Shown here in pieces: positions 1 to 7,420 of a stretch of 29,693 nucleotides of DNA. Where the stretch lies: contig JANXSC010000645.1 in assembly GCA_025352845.1 (NCBI GenBank), forward strand, positions 1 through 29,693, read 5' to 3'. Position numbers and translations under genes: made by a program. Position 1 is the first letter of the stretch, and each line of letters starts with the position of its first letter. This stretch comes from Opitutaceae bacterium. Lineage in GTDB: Bacteria > Verrucomicrobiota > Verrucomicrobiia > Opitutales > Opitutaceae. The notes beneath the pieces are model-generated. The model was not told the DNA's origin. It did not search any database and worked only from the letters and a program-made list of their open reading frames with translations.

Positions 1-459
1 TACACGCAGGGCGCGGGCGACATGCACGGCCTGCGCGACGATCTCACCGGGCGTGAGGTGGCGCGTGTAGCCCATCTGGCCGGTCGCACAAAACACGCAG
101 CCCATGGCGCAACCCACCTGCGAGCTGATGCACGCGGTCACGCGACCGGTGAAACGCATGAGCACGGTCTCGATCTTTTCGCCGTCGGCGAGGGCGAGCA
201 GATATTTGCGCGTGAAGCCGTCGGACGAATCCGTTTCGAGCGCCGTGGGCAGCAAGCCAATGGTCGTCTCAGCGAGGAGACGCGCGCGGACTTTCGGCGG
301 CAGGCCCGGCATCGCGGTGGTGGAAAACGAATCCGCGAGCCGTAGGTAGAGATAATTCCACAGCGCCGCCGCATGCACCGGCGAAAAATCCCAGCGCGAG
401 AAAAGCGCCCGCAGCTCGGGACGGGTGAGATCGTAGAGGTTGAGACGGGCGGCGGGCAT
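1..459 (-). CDS. rlmN: Dual-specificity RNA methyltransferase RlmN, N-terminal part (cut by window edge)
   Basis: Radical-SAM enzyme that methylates C2 of A2503 in 23S rRNA and A37 in some tRNAs, in the cytoplasm. The window holds the first 153 codons. The N-terminal helical domain includes DLTRPELRALFSRW and AAALWNYLYLRL. It is followed by DGFTRKYLLALADGEKIETVLM and the radical-SAM cluster CAMGCVFCATGQMG, which has the C-x3-C-x2-C spacing typical of this family. The ATG at 457-459 is the natural start because the homologous N-terminal domain begins right after it; no clear Shine-Dalgarno precedes it. Cfr is the close paralogue, but the N-terminal sequence and housekeeping setting favour RlmN. 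The catalytic C-terminal half lies outside the window. Confidence 0.88.
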   Translation of the reverse strand, partial: MPAARLNLYDLTRPELRALFSRWDFSPVHAAALWNYLYLRLADSFSTTAMPGLPPKVRARLLAETTIGLLPTALETDSSDGFTRKYLLALADGEKIETVLMRFTGRVTACISSQVGCAMGCVFCATGQMGYTRHLTPGEIVAQAVHVARALRV

Positions 460-520
460 CGCGGCTATCAGGGAAGCCGCGGGAACGGGCGGCGCAAGCC
501 CGGCTTGACGGCAGCGGAGT

Positions 521-538
521 TTGTCTGACAAATTGTCA
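521..538. promoter_or_regulatory. Nested palindrome, candidate toxin-antitoxin operator
   Basis: TTGTC-t-GACAA-a-TTGTC-a reads as two overlapping inverted repeats: TTGTC/GACAA (521-531) and TGACAA/TTGTCA (526-538). It ends 3 bp before the antitoxin ATG. Type II antitoxins commonly bind such palindromes to autorepress their operon. The operator role is inferred from position and symmetry. Confidence 0.45.
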
Positions 539-541
539 GTC

Positions 542-757
542 ATGAAAACCACCCTGCGCACGTTTCACCGTGAATTTGGCCGCATGCGCCGGCTGGCGTC
601 GAAGGGCGTCGCGATCCACGTGCAGGCGCGGCGGGAGACGTTTGTCTTTGCGAAGGAAAAGCCCGTGCACGGCCTGCTCGGTTGTTGCGCCGGGCTGATG
701 GATTCCTCGCGGCTCACGACCGCGCCGATCGGCGAGGCGTGGGAGGCGCAACGGTGA
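542..757 (+). CDS. Type II antitoxin, Phd/VapB-like
   Basis: Small 71-residue protein directly upstream of a PIN-domain toxin. It should neutralise the toxin by direct binding and repress the operon through an N-terminal DNA-binding fold. The N-terminus (MKTTLRTFHREFGRMRRLASKG followed by VHVQARRE-like residues) follows the Phd/YefM plan, in which a helix with F-x-R is followed by strands and a 'R-x-x-x-x-F' segment. The C-terminal tail (GEAWEAQR) would be the toxin-binding part. The in-frame TTG at 521 is possible, but it would place the operator-like palindrome inside the gene, so the ATG at 542 is preferred. The stop TGA overlaps the toxin's GTG start (GTGA), a typical coupled arrangement. 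The exact antitoxin family is uncertain. Confidence 0.72.
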   Translation: MKTTLRTFHREFGRMRRLASKGVAIHVQARRETFVFAKEKPVHGLLGCCAGLMDSSRLTTAPIGEAWEAQR

Positions 758-1140
758 AATATCTCTGGGACACCCACGCGTGGATTTGGGCGGCCAACAA
801 CGACGCGCAGCTTTCGCGCAAGGCCCGCGCGCTGCTCGCCGCCACCGTGCCGGCGGAGCACGCCATCGCCGACATCAGCCTGTGGGAGACGGCGATGCTG
901 ATGGCGCGTGGCCGGGTGGCGGTGCCGGGCGCGCCCCAAGTCTGGTTCGCTCAGGCGCTCGCAACAGTGACGGTGCTGCCGATTTCGAGCGGTGTCGCGT
1001 TGCACTCCGCTGATGCTGGCTGGGCGCACCACGACCCCGCGGATCGGTTGATTGTGGCGACGGCGCTGGAGCACGGATTGACGCTCGTCTCGAAAGACGC
1101 GGCCATCGCGAAGTGGGGCGGCGTGCGCGTGCTTTGGTAG
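754..1140 (+). CDS. vapC: PIN-domain toxin ribonuclease, VapC-type
   Basis: Predicted Mg2+-dependent endoribonuclease toxin of 128 residues. PIN-domain acidic residues are visible: D6 in KYLWDTHAWIW, E45 in ISLWETAML, and D94/D97 in HHDPADRLIVATA, followed by the usual LVSKDAAIAKW block. The length is normal for the family. The GTG start at 754-756 overlaps the antitoxin stop and is preceded by GGGAGG at 741-746, a reasonable ribosome binding site. The TAG stop coincides with the GTAG that begins a REP-like hairpin at 1137-1170, so the exact C-terminus may have been set by that element. The gene converges with the glucuronyl hydrolase. Targets of the toxin cannot be read from sequence. Confidence 0.88.
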   Translation: MKYLWDTHAWIWAANNDAQLSRKARALLAATVPAEHAIADISLWETAMLMARGRVAVPGAPQVWFAQALATVTVLPISSGVALHSADAGWAHHDPADRLIVATALEHGLTLVSKDAAIAKWGGVRVLW

Positions 1141-1170
1141 CACGGGCGGCGTTCGTCCGCCGCGCCGTGC
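1137..1170. repeat. GTAG-headed REP-like hairpin between convergent genes
   Basis: GTAG at 1137-1140 is followed by a strong stem: CACGG (1141-1145) pairs with CCGTG (1165-1169), and GGCGG (1145-1149) pairs with CCGCC (1157-1161). It shares the first 12 bases, GTAGCACGGGCG, with the minus-strand half of the element at 7335-7393. It fills the gap between vapC and the convergent hydrolase and could also act as a bidirectional terminator. Confidence 0.55.
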
Positions 1171-1172
1171 GC

Positions 1173-2585
1173 TCAGAAAAACGTGTAGTATTTCCCCTGG
1201 GCGAGCCGCTGGATCAGCAGGCCGAGTTCGACGGCGTGATAGTCGCCCCACATGCAGGCTTCGCCACACGGGACGCTGCGGCCCTTGGGCACATGGTCCC
1301 AACCATTCGGACGGTGATAGACGCTGTGCAGCAGCAGGCCTTGGTGTTTCTTGTCGGCGGAGAGATACGGCTCGTCGAAGAGCGTGTCAGCGATCGTGAG
1401 ACCGGCTTGAAAATATTTTTTGCCCGCGGCGGTTTCGCCTTTCGCGGCGAGATAGGTGCCGAGGCGCAGGAAACCCTGCGCTGCGATTGCCGCGGCGGAG
1501 CTGTCGACGGGTTCGTGGGCGTTGAAGGGATCGGCGTTCTTCTTGGTGTAGTCGCCGAGCTTGTGACTGTTGAGCGCCATCGAATCCCAATACGGCACGC
1601 CGTCTTTCGCCGAGTAGCCGTCGATGTAGTAGTCGCTCGTGGCTCGGGCGGTTTCCAAAAACAAATCGGTCACGGCGCGACGTCCGCCGACGGCGTCGAG
1701 GTCGGACCCCTTAACCGTGTCGAGGAACTCGAGCTGCTCCGCGTAGCCGCAGATGATCCACGCGGCGCCGCGCGTCCACGTCGTGAACGGCGAATAGCCC
1801 TGCTGCGAACTGGGGCAGCGGAACTGGCCGTCGTTGCGGTTGAACACGCTCTCGTGCGCGACGCGGCCGCGCACATCGTAGCTGTCGCGGCCGGTGCCGA
1901 AGAAAACATTGAAGCGCGCGGTGGTCGCGGCGTGCTCGACGGCGCGGTGCAGCAAATTGATCGGCTTGTCGCCTTCGCCCATCAGCACGTGGCCGAGCTG
2001 GTGCGCGACGACGAGCGAGCGCATCGAGCGGATCGTGTCGGCGAAGAGCGACTGCGGGCCGTTGAACGAATAGACGTAGCCGCTCGGCGCGACGCCCGAG
2101 CCGCTGCCGGTAGGCGACCACGGCTGTGCATAGGCGGTCTTCACGTGGCGCGCCGCCTGCACGGCGCCCGATGCCTTCAACGCGATCTCGGTGTAGTCGA
2201 GTTCGCCTTGGTCCTTCGCGATTTTCCCTTCGAGGATGAGCCGGCGGAGATTACCGTAGGTCGAGACGTTGTTGAAGCCGTGGTCGTGCACGCCGACGTG
2301 CGAGACGTGCGACGCCATGTATTTCAGCGTCTTCGCGCGGCCGAGTTTGAGCATCGCCTCGTCGCCGGTGGCGTCGAAGTGGAGGAACGCCATGCCGAAT
2401 TGAAAACCCTGCGTCCACTCGGTCCAACCCCGCGACGTGTATTTGCCCTTCCACGTGAACACCGGCGTGCCCTTTGACGGATCCCACGCGGCATCAATCG
2501 CGCGGATTTTCTGGCCGGCGAGTTCGAAGACGCGCGCGGTTTTCTTCCGCAGCTTCTGCGGGGTGAGGGTGGCGTTGATTTTCAT
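1173..2585 (-). CDS. Unsaturated glucuronyl hydrolase-like protein (GH88 family)
   Basis: Predicted (alpha/alpha)6-barrel hydrolase of 470 residues. GH88 enzymes remove the unsaturated uronic acid left at the non-reducing end of oligosaccharides by polysaccharide lyases. Family landmarks are HDHGFNN (D101, matching the HDLGF catalytic-Asp region), LFADTIRSMRSL (D183, matching the second catalytic Asp), QQGYSPFTTWTRGAAWIICGYAEQLEFL, GVPYWDSM, and DSSAAAIAAQGFLRL. The start at 2585 (MKINATLTPQ) is chosen because the frame upstream runs into the divergent kinase gene and does not look like protein. No signal peptide is visible, so a cytoplasmic role on imported oligosaccharides is likely. No lyase or sugar transporter is adjacent. 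Related family GH105 is an alternative, but the DSSAAAI and TWTRG blocks fit GH88 better. Confidence 0.82.
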   Translation of the reverse strand: MKINATLTPQKLRKKTARVFELAGQKIRAIDAAWDPSKGTPVFTWKGKYTSRGWTEWTQGFQFGMAFLHFDATGDEAMLKLGRAKTLKYMASHVSHVGVHDHGFNNVSTYGNLRRLILEGKIAKDQGELDYTEIALKASGAVQAARHVKTAYAQPWSPTGSGSGVAPSGYVYSFNGPQSLFADTIRSMRSLVVAHQLGHVLMGEGDKPINLLHRAVEHAATTARFNVFFGTGRDSYDVRGRVAHESVFNRNDGQFRCPSSQQGYSPFTTWTRGAAWIICGYAEQLEFLDTVKGSDLDAVGGRRAVTDLFLETARATSDYYIDGYSAKDGVPYWDSMALNSHKLGDYTKKNADPFNAHEPVDSSAAAIAAQGFLRLGTYLAAKGETAAGKKYFQAGLTIADTLFDEPYLSADKKHQGLLLHSVYHRPNGWDHVPKGRSVPCGEACMWGDYHAVELGLLIQRLAQGKYYTFF

Positions 2586-2711
2586 GGCGGTGAAAGAAGT
2601 GCGAGGGGTGCGACGTTGCCCCGCGTGCGGAAGTGAAACAAGGGAGAATTCAGTCGCCGCGTCGGGCACTTGCGCCTGCCCTGCAACCCCGCAGCATTCA
2701 CGGGATCCCGA

Positions 2712-3968
2712 ATGCTGGAACCGTTGCAATTCCTCCCTTGGCTGCTGACCGCCGTGCTGGCCGCACTCTGGCTCTTCACCGAGCGGCGGCGCGGTCGGGC
2801 CAGCCGGGAGCGGGACGATTCCGCCCGCGCGCTCGCGTCCGCCAGCCTCAGGCTCACGTGCATCAGCCAGGCGGTGGAAAGCGCGAGCGATGCCATCGGC
2901 ATCGGCGACATGGAATCAAACTCCCTCTACCACAACCGAGCGCACCTCGAACTTTTCGGCTACACGGTCGAGGAACTCAACGCCGTCGAGGAACCCGCCG
3001 CGTTGTTTGCCGACAAGACAGTGGCCGCCGAAATCCACCAGAGCATCCGGGCCGGCCGCTCGTGGCATGGAGAGACGGAAATCCAGACCCGGGCGGGTCG
3101 CATCGTGCCGGCATTTGTCCGCGCCGACATCATTCGCGACGAGCAAGGCCACCCCATCGGCATCTTCGGCGTCTTCACCGACATCACGGAGCGCCGGACG
3201 GCCGAGCGCGTGCGGGCCGAGGAACGCGAGCGCGCGGCGCGCGCCGAACGCTTGGAATCGCTCGGGATGCTGGCGGGCGGCGTGGCCCACGACTTCGGCA
3301 ACATCCTCACGGTTGTGGTGTGCAACGCCGCCGGAATCCGGGCCCGAAAAGAACTCTCCCCGGCCATGGACCAGCGCCTCGCGGAGATCGAGGTGGCAGC
3401 CCAGCGCGCGTCCGATCTTTCCCGCAACCTGCTCGCCTTTGCCCGCGGCGCCGAGCCCAAGAAACAGCGCATTGCCCTCGGGCCGCTGATCGAAGTGGCG
3501 GTGCGAGGCGCGGTGCAGCACGGGCCGGTCGAGCTGATCCTGGAGCTCGCGCCGGATCTTGCGGCAGTGGAGGCCGACCCGGTGCAGATCGATCAGGTTG
3601 TTTCCAATCTTGCGGTCAACGCCGTGCAGGCGATGCCGGGAGGTGGCAAATTGCGGGTGGTGGCGCGGAACTCCGATGGCTGGCAGGGCTCTGCGGCAAG
3701 CTCGCCGATTTCGGGCACGGTCGTTTGCATCACGATCACTGACACGGGCGGCGGCATCCCGGCCGAAGTGCTGCCGCGCATCTGGGAGCCGTTTTTCACC
3801 ACCAAGGCCAGGGGCACAGGCCTCGGCCTCGCTACGGTTTATGCCATGGTCAAGAAACACGCCGGCACCATCGACGTGCAGTCGGAGGCGGGCCGGGGCA
3901 CGACATTCACCGTGGTGCTGCCTGCCGCGGGGCCGGAGAACAAGATTCGCCCGGGGCTGATTGGGTAG
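2712..3968 (+). CDS. PAS-domain sensor histidine kinase, membrane-anchored, no receiver
   Basis: 418-residue two-component sensor. The order is: one N-terminal hydrophobic helix (FLPWLLTAVLAALWLF, about residues 7-22), PAS domain (about 50-175, ending GIFGVFTDITERR), a charged linker, HisKA with phospho-acceptor H193 in AGGVAHDFGN, and HATPase_c with N-box NLAVNAVQAM, DTGGGIP and GTGLGLATVYAMVKKHAG. The H-box with DFxN resembles NtrB/PAS-hybrid kinases. The ATG at 2712 is preferred over an upstream TTG at 2670 because the transmembrane helix begins right after it. There is no attached or adjacent response regulator, so this is an orphan kinase here. It is divergent from the GH88 gene across a 126-bp gap and ends 4 bp from the convergent peptidase. 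Confidence 0.88.
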   Translation: MLEPLQFLPWLLTAVLAALWLFTERRRGRASRERDDSARALASASLRLTCISQAVESASDAIGIGDMESNSLYHNRAHLELFGYTVEELNAVEEPAALFADKTVAAEIHQSIRAGRSWHGETEIQTRAGRIVPAFVRADIIRDEQGHPIGIFGVFTDITERRTAERVRAEERERAARAERLESLGMLAGGVAHDFGNILTVVVCNAAGIRARKELSPAMDQRLAEIEVAAQRASDLSRNLLAFARGAEPKKQRIALGPLIEVAVRGAVQHGPVELILELAPDLAAVEADPVQIDQVVSNLAVNAVQAMPGGGKLRVVARNSDGWQGSAASSPISGTVVCITITDTGGGIPAEVLPRIWEPFFTTKARGTGLGLATVYAMVKKHAGTIDVQSEAGRGTTFTVVLPAAGPENKIRPGLIG

Positions 3969-3972
3969 GGTG

Positions 3973-5214
3973 TTACCCGCCGAACGTCGCCAGCAGCTCG
4001 GCGTAGATTTTCGCACTGGCGAGCAGCTCTTTCACCTTCGCGCGCTCGTTCACGCCGTGGTAATCCTCGCCGCCGGGACCGTAGCCAACCGTGGGAATTT
4101 TCAGGTGATGGGAGAAAAAGTGCATGTCGTTGAACCCGGTCGAGACATTGAAGCGGGTCTTCTCCTTCCGGACGTGGGTGACGCAGTTGGCCATCGCCTT
4201 GAAGATCGGGTGCGTCGGTTCCGAAAAGCTCGGGTAGTTTTCCGAGATTTTCCGCACGGTGATTTTGCACTGCGGAATCTCGCGCGCGGCGGCGGCGAGG
4301 AACGCCCGCAGCTCGCGCTCCGCCGCCGCATGGCTCTCGACTGGCAGCACGCGGCGGTCGATGGTGAAGCTCGCGTAAGCCGGCACGGTGTTGATCTTCG
4401 CGCCCTCGCCGCAGTGGAAGACGCCGCCGAGGTTCAAGGTGGGCCGGTGGAATTTTCCCTCGGGCGTTTTCCACGGGCGGGCGGCGAGGGTGCGCTTGTA
4501 GGTGTCGAACGCTCGCACGAGCGCGGCCATTTTCTCCAGCGCGTTGATGCCCTTGTGCGGGAGCGAGCCGTGCGCGGCGCGTCCGTGAACGATCACTTCG
4601 AGCCAGAGAGTGCCGTTGTGGCCGCAACACACATGGCGGCCTTCACCGCCTTCCATTACGACCGCATAGTCAGGGCGGATCGGGGCGTGCGTGACGAGCC
4701 AGCCGGTGCCGAGCGCTGAATCGGTTTCTTCGTCTGCGGTGAAGGAGATTTCAAGGTTCAGCCTCGGCGTCACCTTGGCCGCGCGCAGGGCGCGGACGGC
4801 CATCAGCAAGCTGGCGATGGATCCCTTCATGTCGGCTGAGCCGCGGCCGAAAATCCACCCACGGTCGATCGTGCCGCTGAACGCGCTGCCGTGTTTCCAT
4901 TTTCCGGACACGGGCACGACGTCGTAGTGCGCGTTGAAGTGGATCGTCTTCCGCGCGCCCGGCACGGCGAGTTTGCCGAGGACGTTGTAGCGCGGAAAGC
5001 CGCGCTGCTCGGGCGGCAGCGATTTTTTCAAGAGCGTCGCCGGGATCGCGTAGCGCTTCGTCCGCAGGCCGAGCGCCTCGAGCTCATGCACGAGCCACGC
5101 CGTGATCGGGCCGTAGTTTTCGCCGGGTGGGTTGACGGTGGAGACGCCGACGAGTTGTTGCAGCCGGCTCAGCAGTTCGCCGGGGTGCCGATCGATGAAA
5201 TCCGCGGGTGTCAC
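3973..5214 (-). CDS. M20 family metallopeptidase/deacylase (ArgE/DapE/ACY1-like)
   Basis: Zinc-dependent amidohydrolase of 413 residues that removes acyl or peptide groups from amino-acid substrates. Metal and catalytic motifs are visible in order: HFNAHYDVVPV (His ligand and Asp), GRGSADMKG (bridging Asp), ADEETDS (general-base Glu pair), EGGEGR, and GPGGEDYHGVNE (C-terminal His ligand). A dimerisation lid domain lies between, beginning around GHNGTLWLEVIVHGRAAHGS. No ATG lies near the N-terminus. GTG at 5212-5214 (VTPADFIDRHPGELLSRLQQLV) places the first helix correctly, but the start is uncertain. The substrate cannot be assigned from sequence: neighbours are a histidine kinase and a divergent ABC transporter, neither specific. 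Confidence 0.85.
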   Translation of the reverse strand: MTPADFIDRHPGELLSRLQQLVGVSTVNPPGENYGPITAWLVHELEALGLRTKRYAIPATLLKKSLPPEQRGFPRYNVLGKLAVPGARKTIHFNAHYDVVPVSGKWKHGSAFSGTIDRGWIFGRGSADMKGSIASLLMAVRALRAAKVTPRLNLEISFTADEETDSALGTGWLVTHAPIRPDYAVVMEGGEGRHVCCGHNGTLWLEVIVHGRAAHGSLPHKGINALEKMAALVRAFDTYKRTLAARPWKTPEGKFHRPTLNLGGVFHCGEGAKINTVPAYASFTIDRRVLPVESHAAAERELRAFLAAAAREIPQCKITVRKISENYPSFSEPTHPIFKAMANCVTHVRKEKTRFNVSTGFNDMHFFSHHLKIPTVGYGPGGEDYHGVNERAKVKELLASAKIYAELLATFGG

Positions 5215-5288
5215 GAGGGGCGGAGCCTGCCCGCGGCGGGATGGGAAGCCACGAAAATTTTCTGTCTTCCAGCCTGGCGAGAGAAACT

Positions 5289-5317
5289 TGTAACCCCAGA
5301 TGGTCCGGCTGTGTATT
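5289..5317 (+). promoter_or_regulatory. Candidate promoter TGTAAC-17 bp-TGTATT upstream of ABC operon
   Basis: TGTAAC (5289-5294) and TGTATT (5312-5317) are separated by 17 bp. The same arrangement with the same spacing, TGTAAC-17-TGTATC, lies before the sigma-factor operon at 9130-9158. An AAC-containing -35 fits group IV (ECF) promoters; reading it as a weak housekeeping promoter (TTGTAA, 18 bp, TGTATT) is the alternative. The downstream start codon is only about 15 bp away, so the leader would be very short. Confidence 0.35.
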
Positions 5318-5331
5318 GTCCGCGCCGCATT

Positions 5332-6321
5332 TTGCACCCGACCGAACCAGCTTCCCTTCCGCCCCGGCTCCCGGGCCGGGCCGAATCCGATTTCATCATC
5401 GAGACTGACCGGCTGGGCAAAACCTACGGGACGCAGCGGGCGCTCGCGGATGTCACGGTGCGCGTGCCGCCCGGCACCATCGGACTCCTCGGACCCAACG
5501 GCGCGGGCAAAAGCACCTTCATCAAGTGTCTGCTCAATCTGGAAACGCCCACCGCCGGCACGGCCCGCGTGTTGGGGCGCGACACGCGGGTGCAGCAGCG
5601 GGCCTCGCGGGAAAAAGTCGGTTACAGCCCGGAGCGCGACTGTCACATCGCGGGCATGGCCGGTTGCGAATATGTGACCTACTGCGGCCAACTTTCCGGC
5701 ATGCCGATGCGGCTCGCGCGCCAGCGCACGCACGAGATTCTCGATCTCGTCGGGATGGGGCAGGAGCGCTACCGGCCGGTGGACGCCTATTCCACGGGCA
5801 TGCGCCAACGCGTGAAGCTCGCGCAGGCGCTCGTGCATGATCCGCAGGTGGTGTTTCTCGACGAGCCGACCAACGGCCTCGATCCGTCGGGGCGCGAACA
5901 CATCCTCACGCTCATCGGTTCCCTGTGGCGCGACCTTGGGATCAGCGTCGTGATGTGCTCGCACTTGTTGCGCGACATCGAGCGGGTCTGCGACCGGGTG
6001 ATTATCATCGGTCACGGGCGGTTGCTGGAGCACGACACGATCGCTAATTTGAAAAACCGCCACCGCCGCGTGGTCGAAATCGCGCCTGCGGCCGAGCGGG
6101 AGCGCTTCGTGACGGTCCTTGAATCCACCGGCGTGAAAGTGACCGCGTTGTCCAACGGCAAGCTCCGCGTCGAATCCGCCTCCGACTCGATCGAGTGGAT
6201 TCTCCAGCTGATGCGCGCGCACCGCCTGCCGCCGGCCGAGATCGTGGCGAACCCGGACGCGCTCCACGAATTGTTCATCAAATCCATTTCCGAAAGCCAT
6301 GGAAGCCAGCCGAACGCTTGA
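5332..6321 (+). CDS. ABC transporter ATP-binding protein (first of operon)
   Basis: Cytoplasmic ATPase of an ABC-2 type transporter, about 329 residues. It carries Walker A GPNGAGKST, signature YSTGMRQRVKLAQAL (a non-canonical LSGGQ often seen in ABC-2 ATPases), Walker B VVFLDEPTNGLD, and switch histidine in VMCSHLL. A roughly 80-residue C-terminal extension follows the ATPase core, as in NatA/CcmA-like export ATPases. No ATG is near the beginning; TTG at 5332 (LHPTEPASL) is chosen because the alternative GTG at 5311 lies within the candidate -10 element. The 3' end overlaps the next gene by 23 bp. The substrate is unknown. Confidence 0.85.
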   Translation: MHPTEPASLPPRLPGRAESDFIIETDRLGKTYGTQRALADVTVRVPPGTIGLLGPNGAGKSTFIKCLLNLETPTAGTARVLGRDTRVQQRASREKVGYSPERDCHIAGMAGCEYVTYCGQLSGMPMRLARQRTHEILDLVGMGQERYRPVDAYSTGMRQRVKLAQALVHDPQVVFLDEPTNGLDPSGREHILTLIGSLWRDLGISVVMCSHLLRDIERVCDRVIIIGHGRLLEHDTIANLKNRHRRVVEIAPAAERERFVTVLESTGVKVTALSNGKLRVESASDSIEWILQLMRAHRLPPAEIVANPDALHELFIKSISESHGSQPNA

Positions 6322-7294
6322 TCTGAGCCGCTGGCGCGAGGAACCGCACGGCGTGGGCTATCGCCGGCGGGTGATTGCCACCGCCGGACTGCGGCAGCTT
6401 TGGCGCACGCGTTTCTTCCGCGTGTTGCTGGCGCTCGCGTGGACCGCCGGCGCGATGATTGCCGTGGGCGGCTTTGTGTTCAGCCAGTCGATCGCGAGTG
6501 GCGGTTGGCTGGAGACGCTCGCGGTTCGCTTTGGTCCGCGAGCCGAGGCGATTGTCGCGGCGATTGGCGGAGTCGTGACGCTTTATCCCGACATCTGTGT
6601 GCGCGGCGTCTTCACGCTGCTGTTTTGGGCGCACTCGTTTCTCGGCCTCTGGCTCAGTCTCCTCGCGCTGACCACGCTGGTGCCGGGCCTCATCACGCGC
6701 GATCGCGCGAGCAATGCGCTCATCGTTTATCTCTCCCGGCCACTCACCTCGGCCGATTACCTCATCGGAAAATTTGGCACCATCGTCGGCGTGCTGCTGC
6801 TCGTGTGGACCGGGCCTTTGTTGCTCGGTTGGATTCTGAGCATGTTGTTCGCGACGGATCGCGATTTTGTGGTGTATTCGTCCGGGCCGCTGCTGCGCGC
6901 GCTGTCCTTCAATGGCATCGCGCTCGTCACGCTCTCGGCGATCGCGCTGGGCGTGTCGGCGCTCGGCCGCAACGCCCGCCTCACCGTCGTGATCTGGATT
7001 TGCCTGTGGGCGGTCTTCGGCGTGATGGCGACGAACCCCCGCGCCCCGACGTGGATCACGCGGATGAGTTTCGCGCACGACCTCGGCGAGGTGCGGCAGG
7101 AAGTTTTCCGATTGGACGATGTCCTCGCCACGGCGAGCGCGCAGCTGCCGGTGTTCGACCAACGGTTCACCAGCAATCTCGCCACCGCCGGGAAAAAAGC
7201 CGAGGCCACCGATTTTGGCGGCGCGCTGGCGGCGCTGGGCGTTTTTGTCGTCGGCTCTTCGTTTGTGTTCCTGCGCCGGCTTCGAGCCGAATGA
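6299..7294 (+). CDS. ABC-2 type transporter permease
   Basis: 331-residue integral membrane protein, partner of the upstream ATPase. About six hydrophobic segments are visible, including FFRVLLALAWTAGAMIAVGGFVF, VFTLLFWAHSFLGLWLSLLAL, FGTIVGVLLLVWTGPLLLGWIL, LTVVIWICLWAVFGVM and FGGALAALGVFVVGSSFVFL. The motif LITRDRASNALIVYLSRPLTSADYLIGKF between segments 2 and 3 is the cytoplasmic element typical of ABC-2/NosY-like permeases. It starts inside the ATPase gene (ATG 6299). Its TGA overlaps an ATG at 7291 (ATGA), which I interpret as the ancestral start of the second ATPase. Confidence 0.85.
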   Translation: MEASRTLDLSRWREEPHGVGYRRRVIATAGLRQLWRTRFFRVLLALAWTAGAMIAVGGFVFSQSIASGGWLETLAVRFGPRAEAIVAAIGGVVTLYPDICVRGVFTLLFWAHSFLGLWLSLLALTTLVPGLITRDRASNALIVYLSRPLTSADYLIGKFGTIVGVLLLVWTGPLLLGWILSMLFATDRDFVVYSSGPLLRALSFNGIALVTLSAIALGVSALGRNARLTVVIWICLWAVFGVMATNPRAPTWITRMSFAHDLGEVRQEVFRLDDVLATASAQLPVFDQRFTSNLATAGKKAEATDFGGALAALGVFVVGSSFVFLRRLRAE

Positions 7295-7404
7295 ACGCCA
7301 TCGTCCAAGCGTATTGTAGGAACGTTAGCTGGGCGTGGCTCGGGCGTCTCGCCCGTGTGCGGACGGAAATCACGGGCGAGACGCCCGTGCTACTCAAATC
7401 GTGA
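7291..7404 (+). other. 37-codon open frame created by a palindromic insertion
   Basis: ATG at 7291 overlaps the permease stop as ATGA. The frame runs through the GTAG-bounded palindrome without a stop and ends at TGA 7402-7404, overlapping the GTG start of the next ATPase as GTGA. The first seven residues (MNAIVQA) duplicate the start of the ATPase (NAIIQA). It probably has no product role of its own, but it could keep ribosomes coupled from permease to ATPase. That role is inference. Confidence 0.35.
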
Positions 7405-7420
7405 ACGCCATCATCCAAGC
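7292..7420. repeat. 19-bp direct repeat flanking a palindromic insertion
   Basis: TGAACGCCATC[G/A]TCCAAGC occurs at 7292-7310 and again at 7402-7420, exactly 110 bp apart, with 18 of 19 bases identical. It encodes the first residues of the second ATPase in both copies. It looks like a target-site or local duplication produced when the palindrome at 7335-7393 entered. Confidence 0.7.
7335..7393. repeat. REP/BIME-like element: two inverted GTAG-headed hairpins
   Basis: Perfect 17-bp inverted arms at 7341-7357 and 7371-7387 (plus-strand arm CGGGCGTCTCGCCCGTG) are separated by 13 bp. Each arm folds on itself (CGGGCG-TCT-CGCCCG). Outer tetranucleotides are GTGG at 7335 on the plus strand and GTAG at 7393-7390 on the minus strand, both pointing inward. 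This is the layout of a bacterial interspersed mosaic element made of two REP sequences. Read from GTG 7335 it encodes a GRDARAT-type peptide, a string I recognise as common in automatic annotation of this phylum. Confidence 0.75.

Noticed and set aside
1113..2477. 454-codon open frame on the plus strand opposite the GH88-like gene
   Set aside because: Antisense shadow with repetitive Arg/Val/Glu composition; the minus-strand protein has family motifs throughout.
3963..3978. GGGTA/TACCC hairpin across the two convergent stops as a terminator
   Set aside because: Only a 5-bp stem with no T-tract; could easily be chance between two closely spaced ends.
7335..7400. Extended N-terminus for the second ATPase starting at GTG 7335
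   Set aside because: The added residues are a translation of the REP palindrome and do not resemble an ATPase N-terminus; the duplicated NAIIQA start supports GTG 7401.
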